A program made the translations under genes and the position numbers. DNA of 64,000 bases from Lumbricus terrestris. Lineage: Eukaryota; Annelida; Clitellata; Crassiclitellata; Lumbricidae. The notes under the pieces were generated by a model, which saw only the letters and a program-made list of their open reading frames with translations, was not told the DNA's origin and did not search any database. Positions 56,183-64,000 of the stretch are shown piece after piece (the stretch's first letter is position 1; the number at the start of each line of letters is the position of its first letter). The stretch covers positions 36,099,627 to 36,163,626 of the forward strand of contig OX457042.1 of assembly GCA_949752735.1 (NCBI GenBank), given 5' to 3'.

Positions 56183-56999
56183 TAAATTTGTAACGTGTGC
56201 AAGGTCACACCGAAATGTGAATCTGAGACAGCTAAATTATACGTTAGAAGTGAACCATCAACAAGAACCATATATCCTATACACATCCGAAAAAATCAAT
56301 CATAATTTCTCTGATGTCGCAAGAACTTTTCTTTTCAAAAAATCTTTCAGCAACAAATCATTCTTTTCAAAACACAACCCAGCTAACCTGTGCATATCAT
56401 TCACTAAGCTCATTGGCTTCGAAAAAAATGGTTAAAAAATATTTAGTGGAGGTGTTGCATATTGTCAATAGGCAAAAGACCTCCGTGGTATGTACCTCCG
56501 AGGTTATGTACCTTCGTGGTATGTCGTTCAACATACCAATGCCCTTCCATCACATGGACCAACAGATTGTTTTATCTGGGGTGATGGGGAGGCAGAGGAG
56601 CACAATGACTTCGTTTCCTTTACCCGATAGCCTCCTACTTGCCCAGGATAGTTTCTGCAGTTATATTTGCACAGGTTGTTTCTCTCTAGGGTCCCACTAT
56701 CTGTCCACCCACTGAGTGACTATATTTCCAAGTGTAAGTATGTCCATAAATTGCTCAGTAAGATACTTTCTTCATCGGCGCTAATAAGTCTGATAAGAAA
56801 CCAGATGTCTAGAGAGCTCTAATGTCACAAGACATCAGATACTTTTGCAGCCAGAACATTCCAACAGGTGTCTGGTCCATTAGAAGAAGGTCTGGCCAAC
56901 TGTGTCACACAACCAGACAATGAATATGCCGACTGCATTTAAAAAATAATGCCTCAAAACATAAAACTATGAAAACTTGTCAAGCATAGCTTAAAATTG

Positions 57000-57090
57000 G
57001 CATCAGGCATATGGCTGAATGGTAACAGTGCTGGCAGAAAAATCATAAGAACACAGGTTCAACACTTGCCACTTGAGGTTGACTCAGCCT
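57000..57090 (+). mobile_element. degenerate tRNA-headed SINE fragment
   Basis: ATGGCTGAATGGTAACAGTG (box-A-like) and ACACAGGTTCAACACTTGCC (box-B-like). No body or tail identified. Confidence 0.35.
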
Positions 57091-57420
57091 ACAATTGAAC
57101 TATACCCTGCAGTCGATTGAGTCTTACATGTACTTACTTACAATAAACATTTAGCAAAAAATAATATAAGTACATAATTCAAGCGGGCAGAGGTGGTGAA
57201 GGATCTCAACAGATATATTCATTATTCACTGAGGGTCAATGCCGTATGGCTGCTGGTTGCTATTGGAGACAGCATATCTACGTTTATCATCTTTAATTTT
57301 GTCTGTGTTTTATAACATTATTCATCTGTTCCGGGTTTCATTAATCTGTAGCATAACTTCTGGTTCCTCCAGCTCAATGTGTCTAGACTCATCCGAATTC
57401 AACTCAACGCATTAAGGGGG

Positions 57421-58110
57421 GGTCCGTAGCTCAGTTGAGAGAGCTCTGGTCGATAAACTGAGTAGTCGTTATCGTGGCCTGGGTTCAAGCCTCGCTCGGC
57501 ATAAAATTATTTGAATTTTCTGTTAGTTGCCAGTGGCGCTTTCTGTTGTGTTGTTTGCCTCGGGTCTGTTGAAAAATAAGATCGCCCCTCCCACTCCTGG
57601 CTTGGCCGTACCAGGAGCGTTCCAGCACTTAGGCCATTAGTGTTAAGCTACCGAACCTGTTGTAGCCGACCTGCGTGTTGTGCGACGCTGGCCGTATTTC
57701 GTATAGCTTAATTGTATCCAGCGGCGCCCACAGGATTTTTTCTTGTACGCACAGCCAAGGCGGATACAGAAATTTTCGAAAGGGGACCAAAAAATTTTTG
57801 GTCTTGTTGGTGGGACATGGGAAAAAATTTCGTCTTATTCGTCGCCAAAAAAGTTGACGACCTTTTTTTTTAGTCATCAGCCAAATTTTTCGGAAAAAGA
57901 TGCTCTTACTATTTCCCAGCTGTACGCACTTGCGGTCATTCGTCCAATTTTTCAGGAAAAAGATAGCCTACTCTTAGCATTTCACAGCTGTACGCACTTG
58001 CGTAAGTGCGTACGCCTGCGGGCGCCGCTGATTGTATCTGTGATCATTCTGCGTTCTGTCAGATTGAATGTTAATAGACGAAGATTATTATTATTTAGAC
58101 TCTGGTTTTG
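57421..58110 (+). mobile_element. tRNA-derived SINE with nested MITE
   Basis: GTCCGTAGCTCAGTTGAGAG carries box A (57427-57437) and GGTTCAAGCCTC box B (57482-57493). The acceptor and T stems do not pair, so it is not a tRNA gene. The body continues to about 57718, is interrupted by a MITE (57719-58030), and resumes to an AGATTATTATTATTT tail near 58080-58097. Confidence 0.55.
57719..58030. mobile_element. hAT-type MITE with 8-bp TSD
   Basis: A 312-bp element. Termini CAGCGGCGCCCACAGG and (inverse) CAGCGGCGCCCGCAGG. Exact 8-bp duplications ATTGTATC at 57711-57718 and 58031-58038. Internal TACGCACTTGCG repeats. Confidence 0.85.
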
Positions 58111-58348
58111 CTTAAAGCCACGACTCACTTATGACTTGTGCATTACATTACTGTAATACAGAAGAAACTTAGTCGAATTCAACCGCTCCATATTGACCAA
58201 GTAATTGTCTACTGCGTCAAGCATGTACATTAACCACACTAGTATTTCCACTACCACTGCTTAATTCTTCTGCTCTCTGCTAACATTATAGAATGCTCAC
58301 ACACATGTAGGCCAACCTGTCGTAAATTATTTGCTCGCCAGGTGGCAG

Positions 58349-58405
58349 ACCTGTCGAAAACAACCTGAAACATCTGCCAATCTTCAACATCACCAGCAAC
58401 ACCAT

Positions 58406-58450
<45 letters not shown>

Positions 58451-58453
58451 CAG
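58349..58453 (+). CDS. candidate poly-Gln exon (35 codons)
   Basis: Acceptor TTGCTCGCCAGGTGGCAG ends at 58348 (an alternative AG lies 7 nt upstream). Donor CATCAG|GTAGGC begins at 58454. The 105 nt are phase 0 in the Gln frame: TCRKQPETSANLQHHQQHH, a Gln run, then HQ. The downstream terminal exon at 58979 is entered in phase 0, so the two join in frame. The non-repetitive 5' part argues for a genuine exon rather than a bare microsatellite. Confidence 0.45.
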
Positions 58454-58629
58454 GTAGGCAGGTCTGAGGAGAACTCCAATTCAGCAGAGGACATTATTCT
58501 GGAGAAAAAGCAGATAGGAAATAATAATGAATGGCGACAGACAAGCAGATAGAAAACATAAGCGCGTCAGTCAGGACAGCGTTGGAAGCCATGTATACAT
58601 TAATCAATCGAAATAGAGAATAATAAGCA

Positions 58630-58815
58630 ACTGCTGGCAAAGAGAGAGACAGACAGAGGGACCGACAGAGACAGCAAGAGACAGACAGACAGACAGAGAC
58701 AACAAGATACAGAGACAGACAGACAGAGACAGGGAGAGACACAGAGACAGGGAGAGGCACATAGACAAAGAGAGAGACAGACAGACACAGAGAGAGACAG
58801 AGGAGAGAGAGCATC
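58630..58815. repeat. ACAGAGAGACAGA low-complexity tract
   Basis: GACA/GAGA repeats in the last intron. Minus-strand Ser/Leu/Cys frames are artefacts. Confidence 0.9.
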
Positions 58816-58978
58816 AAAAGATGGCTCTGGAAGAAGCCTGGCAATGATCATGGTGGTAAATTAGCCATAAACACCAGACTAATTAGGAAGGGGAACACCT
58901 AGACCACACACTGATCAGCCTTCCATAGATCTACATGTACATGCAAATGCTTTTTTACATGTATCATGTGTCTTTCAG

Positions 58979-59077
58979 AATTCAGAAAGTGGCTATGACT
59001 CTTTTGATTCCATGCAACCTATGTTGAATTCCACTGCTCAGTCAAGACTAAACCCACAGCCAGTTGGGTCAAGTTAA
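58979..59077 (+). CDS. terminal exon of the plus-strand gene
   Basis: Acceptor TACATGTATCATGTGTCTTTCAG ends at 58978. The phase-0 frame reads NSESGYDSFDSMQPM, then LNSTAQSRLNPQPVGSS, and stops at TAA (59075-59077). The other two frames stop early. The peptide is polar and Ser/Asn/Gln-rich, as expected of a disordered C-terminus. No AATAAA is seen in the next few hundred bases; a minisatellite starts at 59210. Family not recognised. Confidence 0.55.
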   Translation, partial: NSESGYDSFDSMQPMLNSTAQSRLNPQPVGSS

Positions 59078-59209
59078 GATTGGGTTGCATTGACCAATCA
59101 AGTCACTTCCTTACAGAATGTCCATGAACATAAATCGAGACCTATGCAGGCTCTGAGAGAGTCCATGATGACGGCATGTGGGTGTGGTTAACCTCCTTGG
59201 TTTAGTCTT

Positions 59210-59562
59210 TTCTTTGAGTCAATCTTTACTTTGAGTCAATCTTCACTTTGAGTCAATCTTCACTTTGAGTCAATCTTTACTTTGAGTCAATCTTTACTTT
59301 GAGTCAATCTTCACTTTGAGTCAATCTTTACTTTGAGTCAGTCTTCAATTTGAGTCAATCTTTACTTTGAGTCAATCTTCACTTTGAGTCAATCTTCACT
59401 TTGAGTCAATCTTCACTTTGAGTCAATCTTCACTTTGAGTCAATCTTTACTTTGAGTCAATCTTCACTTTGAGTCAATCTTCACTTTGAGTCAATCTTCA
59501 CTTTGAGTCAATCTTCACATTGAGTCAATCTTTACTTCGAGTCAATCTTTACTTTTAGTCAG
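59210..59562. repeat. 18-bp minisatellite, about 20 copies
   Basis: Tandem TGAGTCAATCTTCACTTT / TGAGTCAATCTTTACTTT units directly 3' of the plus-strand gene. Because 18 is divisible by 3, no frame shift arises along the array. Confidence 0.95.
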
Positions 59563-60377
59563 TCTCCATTCAGTAAGTGTTCACTCAATATGAGTCCGTG
59601 TTTACTTTGATTCGGTCTTTACGCTTAGCAATTTTTTACTTTTCCCTCCATCTTTACATTACATCAATCTTTACTTAAATCTTTACTTAAAGTGATGTGG
59701 AGATGACCTGCAGAAGGTGGGTCATGCGTAACATGATGCGGTCCAAGACAGACTTGGGTGGAGAGACATTGTGACGAAAGCATCGGACTGTTCGGACATC
59801 TACGGTATGCATTGAGCCCATGGTTGTTGAGGATGATCATTACCGTACTTACAACCAGTCTTTACTTATTAGTATTAGACTATATTCCATTGAACCTCTT
59901 TGAGAAATTCTTCAAAGATGCCACACAAATTATTCAGATAAATACAGGAGAGAACCCTGGAAATACTATGTACATCCAAGTATACGATATGAAGTGGAAA
60001 TGTTTCTAAACAGACGTCAGTTGCTGGATATATTTGGGGGGAAACGCCTTGCAAACACCCACTTCCAATAAATTTCATCTAATCGGGAAACTTGCAGATG
60101 GTGCCATAAGCCACAAAGCATCAATCCACGATGACAGTGCAGTGCGATAAGAAAAACCACCGCACCAACCAAACGTGTCTTCAGCACTGATGAAACATTT
60201 ATATCCAGTCATTTACAACAGCGACACCACAACATTAATAACCTCCTTTCTTATCTTATTACCTTAAATAAAACAGATGATAATAAATATTTAAGGAGGA
60301 AAGACAGATATGACAACTTCTTTTAGCATCTTATCACAGGCGGGTGCCAAACTTCTGGCTAATCACAACAGTGTCTC

Positions 60378-60636
60378 CCATCCGTCCATCCATCCATTCG
60401 TCCATCCGTCCATCCGTCCATCCATCCATCCATCCATCCATCCGTCGATCCATCCATCCGTCGATCCATCCATCCATCCATCCGTCGATCCATCCATCCA
60501 TCCGTCCATCCATCCATCCTTCCATCCATCCATCCATCCATCCATCTGTCCGTCCGTCCATCCATTCGTCCATCCATCCATCCGTCCATCCATCCATCCA
60601 TCCATCCATCCATCCATCCTTCCATCCGTCCGTCCG

Positions 60637-60669
<33 letters not shown>

Positions 60670-60705
60670 CCGTCCGTCCGTTCGTTTGTCCGTCCGTCCG
60701 TCCAC
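60378..60705. repeat. (CCRT)n tetranucleotide tract
   Basis: CCAT/CCGT repeats. Long His-Pro-Ser (plus) and Trp-Met-Asp-Gly (minus) frames are artefacts. Confidence 0.95.
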
Positions 60706-60725
60706 ACTATAGGGACATCACCTGG

Positions 60726-61082
60726 TCACCTGGTGCCGTCAGCTCTTGGAGCTCTGGCGATATTCTTGATGTATCCTCTCCAGTGTCCCCTCTCTCTTGT
60801 TGCCTCTCTCAGCTCCTCCAAGTTCATGCCAGACTTTTCCTGTACCTCATCCAACCATCTCTTCCTTGGTCTTCCGCGTCTCCTCCTTCCCTCACCGCAT
60901 GCCGTCATCAGCTCCTTCTCCAAACCGTTAGATCTCATCACATGGCCGAAGTAGCTCAATTTCCTCCAAGTCGCTGTTTGCTGTAGTGTCTCATCTCTCT
61001 CTATTCCGAGCTCCTCACGCACCGATTCGTTAGTTCTCTTCTCCGTCCATGAAATCCTTAACATTTTTCTCCAAATCCACAT
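60726..61082 (-). pseudogene. RTE-like LINE ORF2 C-terminal fragment
   Basis: The minus-strand frame is open for 118 codons: [55 protein letters not shown], then a [11 protein letters not shown] region. This is the conserved tail of RTE-type endonuclease/RT proteins (RRMLRI.WTD..TN.....GH..R......GRRRRGRP...W.D). No upstream RT domain is found in the window, so it is a 5'-truncated copy, less decayed than the one at 43.2 kb. Confidence 0.8.
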
Positions 61083-61454
61083 CTCGCACGCGTTGATTTT
61101 CTTTTCTTTTCTAGGGACATACTTAGACCTAATACCTACATGTATAGCGTGATTAATGTGTAATCCAGAGGAATTAAAGTATCATATGAATCATATAAGT
61201 GGCCTGACTGTTTATGCATGTCTATATATAGCAAGAATATTAATCATGTCGCATCTTTTATCGTACTTACGCATATGGCCACATTTGTCTGTATTTAGCC
61301 ATACAGATAAATTCAATTTAATTATTTCATATGAATGCAATAAATAAATTGGTTTTAGCCGTATGGCTAAACAGCAGAAAAGCCATAATTATGGTTTAAT
61401 ATGAATTATACACAGAGAAACATCCATCTACCTAAACACCCACTAAATTCCACT

Positions 61455-61520
61455 AATCCATCCGTTCATCCATTCATTCATCCATACATTCATCCATCCA
61501 TCCACCATCCATCCATCCAA
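61455..61520. repeat. (CCAT)n tract
   Basis: CATCCATTCATC repeats followed by a short TA tract (61545-61562). Confidence 0.9.
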
Positions 61521-61937
61521 AAATACATACATGTATATACATGTATATATATATATATATATTTGAGGTTGTGTGCCTGCCTAAATAAAATAAATCAGGA
61601 CAACCGGGTGGCCCAGATTGATTTAAAGATCAGAGAAGAAATCCACTTCAAATCTGACATCAACGCCCTTCCTTTTCCTAATTCAATTACCCTCTCCTTA
61701 CTTGCTCTCTATAAATACCTCCTAGGTGTCTTCTCAAAGACAACGGCCCCATTCCAAGCCCAAGGTCAGACAATATCATCTACAGATAGCATCTCTGCTT
61801 CAGGACTTATTATTTTCACAGCAACACATGTATGTGTATGTGTGTGCATGCGTGTGTGTGCTCCTGTTTGTGTTCGTGTGTGTGTTCGTGTGTGTGTTCG
61901 TGTGTGTGAGTGTGTGTGCGGCTGTGCGCACATGAGC

Positions 61938-62335
61938 GTTTTGTGTGTATGTATGTTTAGCGCAACAGAACCTGAAAAAAATCAGAAAAACAATGAATAG
62001 CAATGGAGAGACTACAATGGACTGAGATTAAAAGTACTTAAGAGATGTCTGGTAAAAAAACCTCCTTATATGCTCATCAGAAGGGAAATGCAACACACAT
62101 CTTAATAATTGAACACATGTGTATGTGTGCGTGTGCGGGCACACACGAGTGTTTTGTGTGTATGTATGCTTAGCGCAACAGAACCTGAAAAAATCATAAA
62201 AACAATGCCTAACAATGGAGAGACTACAATGGACTGAGATTAAAAGCACTTAAGATGTCTGGTAAAAGAAACTCGTTATATGGTCCTCAGAAGGGAAACG
62301 CAACACACATCTTAATAGTTGAACACATATTTTTT
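61938..62335. repeat. two-copy tandem duplication, about 215-bp unit
   Basis: GTATGTATGYTTAGCGCAAC, AATGGAGAGACTACAATGG, CTGAGATTAAAAGYACTTAA and GAAGGGAAAYGCAACACAC occur twice (from about 61938 and about 62154). The unit includes a TG-rich tract. Confidence 0.85.
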
Positions 62336-62639
62336 CCTATTTGAACAGAAGCTATCGAAAAATGTACAGGGTCAGATGAAGCAAAACAAAATACATATTA
62401 CGATTTATGGTCTTTAGAAACCCCTCTCACCTGTTGTGACGTTCAACTGACATACGATGCAATACAAACCCATTTAAAACATACATAAAAGCAATCAACA
62501 GATGTCCACTCAAAACACAGCAAGTCTTTGGGAGACTATCGTAGTCACTGGAACAGATCTCTTTCAATCTCTTTTACTTTGAAAGACAGACACCGTTTAG
62601 AGTCCCACGAAATCCACTGAAATTTCCTGGACTGAAAGA

Positions 62640-63160
62640 CGGAGACAAGAACGACCCCACCCACCTCTGACCCCCCCCCCCTCAGTCGACGGCAGCCGTC
62701 TTTCTCTAAGGGCCGTTCAACGCCGGGTGAGTGGGTGGATGGGCGGGTGGGGGTCAGGGCACGAGAGAGGCTTCATCAGTCTTTGTGAAAAAACCGACTA
62801 TGATTCATTCTCTCTTCAGGCGGAGTAGGAAAGCGAGAAAAAAAAACTATCGACCCCTCCCTCCGATCATCCCTCCCACCCATCATCCCTCCCTCCCCCA
62901 TCCCTCCCACCCAGGTCCCACCCAGGTCCTGGATGCTTTGATAGTCGTACAAAGCCAGTGGGCATCATCGACCGACCGGGTCATGGACCACCGCTGCCCT
63001 CCCTCTTGCTGGACACAAACGCCGCCAGAGGGCGCGGCCCTCTGATAGCAGACGACATTCATTCAACGTGAAATCTAATTGAAAAATGCCAAGTCATCGC
63101 TCGTCGTCAACGCAGTCTTTTAAGTAATCGACGCCATCTTGGACGACCGAAGACGGTGGC
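62640..63160. promoter_or_regulatory. GC/CpG-rich region with CTCF-like and YY1-like motifs
   Basis: CpGs are enriched relative to flanks (GTCGACGGCAGCCGTC at about 62685, CATCGACCGACCGGGTC at about 62968). CCGCCAGAGGGCGC at 63022-63035 fits the CTCF core except one position. GACGCCATCTTGG at about 63130 fits a YY1-type site. Together they suggest an insulator or promoter. A 104-codon plus-strand frame (62731-63045) is proline-rich, unrecognised and probably not a gene. Confidence 0.35.
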
Positions 63161-63179
63161 TAATGCGTGGCTAACAAGT

Positions 63180-64000
63180 GAGCCATGAATTAGCCATGTC
63201 ACCCATCACTCCTGTCATGCCTGCAATTGGTCAGTCCCAACAGAATAGGGGTCTGTCAATTTCTAATGACATGCCTTCATGACACTGACAATGGACAGCT
63301 TAATACCGTCCGGGTCCCTTCAGTCGTTAGCAGAGGCACAGAAGTGCTCTCCGCTGGTCTAAAGGCCCTTGACCGTTACACAATAACCCCCATTAAATTC
63401 TCGTTAATTACAGAATCATATATCCTATTTTTATCCAAATATAATATAATAATATAATCCAGTGACATTATAACCTTTGCCCACGTGTTCATGAATTCGA
63501 ACCTCTACTAAAAGAGGATTTTCATTCCAAGGTCTGATATAAACGAATGTCTCTTTGACTTCCATTTTTAATTGACATTCTGAACGTTCTTTCTTGTATA
63601 ACAAAACGAATTAAAATATCATAATATGTATCACACAACAGCAAAAATCAGTTTGTGATCATCTGCCTGTATAAATAATTGTGTGTATAATCATAAAACG
63701 CAGCAACGGTATTAGTTCAATGGACAGAAGAGCCCTTGTCACGAAATAGAGTATCCCCCGTATTAATCGTAACCCCCCAAATGAACAAAAGTCGAAAAAG
63801 TCACTTGCGCATGTATTTATTTTTGCAAATTAATTTTCATCTGCTTTGCTTTGAACAATGACACTAACAGGTATGTTAATTCCTACTGGATAAATTTTTT
63901 TGCTTTGGTTCTAGAGCACTCAGAACATTTAAAACACTTAATAACACTCAGAGTCACTAAATAAATTCGAGTCTCTGAACATTGCTTAGGACACATAAAA
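63180..64000. other. no feature seen
   Basis: AT-rich sequence to the window end. No exon with splice signals and no transposon ends identified. Confidence 0.5.

Noticed and set aside
57421..57502. Functional tRNA gene
   Set aside because: A and B boxes are present, but the acceptor and T stems do not pair and a SINE body follows.
62731..63045. 104-codon proline-rich plus-strand frame
   Set aside because: Composition follows the local C-rich repeats (CCCTCCCACCCATC); no splice signals or homology seen.

Overview
This is eukaryotic, metazoan genomic DNA: introns, consensus GT/AG splice sites, no operons, very low coding density, and a dense mix of DNA transposons, Helitrons, LINE/SINE remnants, minisatellites and microsatellites. 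The families present (Tc1/mariner, hAT-type MITEs, Helitron-like, foldback, L2- and RTE-type LINEs, tRNA-headed SINEs with L2-like tails) and the frequent AGGCCTA words suggest a marine invertebrate, perhaps a deuterostome such as an echinoderm. That placement is a weak guess. No prokaryotic gene, true tRNA, rRNA or CRISPR array was found.

Host genes are seen only as scattered exons. On the minus strand, one gene model runs from a start exon at about 35.96 kb, through two nearly identical 126-nt exons at 11.8 and 10.3 kb (a tandem exon duplication), to a 721-codon exon at 5135-2973. All of these junctions are phase 0, so they can be joined in frame. The large exon encodes a disordered Ser/Thr-rich protein with a predicted coiled coil and several QT motifs of the dynein-light-chain (LC8) type. 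I do not recognise the family. On the plus strand a second model starts at a strong-Kozak ATG at 51.81 kb, has poly-Gln exons at 55.4 and 58.4 kb, and ends at 59.08 kb. A splice-donor-bearing exon at 36.77 kb (+), less than 1 kb from the minus-strand start exon, suggests a divergent promoter near 36.0-36.6 kb. Weaker exon candidates lie at 1.7, 38.1 and 44.1 kb.

Layout: 0-3 kb, a hAT MITE, a 25-bp minisatellite and an L2 LINE end; 3-5 kb, the large exon; 5-10 kb, minisatellites and SINEs; 10-12 kb, the duplicated exons around a foldback element; 12-18 kb, a SINE split by a hAT MITE, RTE tails, an inverted array and a second foldback element; 18-24 kb, simple repeats, a Helitron and a mariner relative; 24-29.5 kb, a segmental (probably allelic) duplication across a 200-N gap, its copies differing by a Tc1 hairpin element, a mariner, a Helitron and a retroposon; 30-36 kb, low-complexity intronic DNA; 36-50 kb, a promoter-like region, minisatellites, an RTE fragment and SINEs; 51-59 kb, the plus-strand gene with a Helitron and a hAT MITE; 59-64 kb, minisatellites, an RTE fragment, and a GC-rich stretch with a CTCF-like motif.

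The most unusual structures are a Tc1 element turned into a near-perfect 1-kb hairpin, foldback elements whose terminal repeats are themselves inverted tandem arrays with 9-bp target duplications, the duplicated phase-0 exon pair, and the probable false haplotype duplication around the gap.
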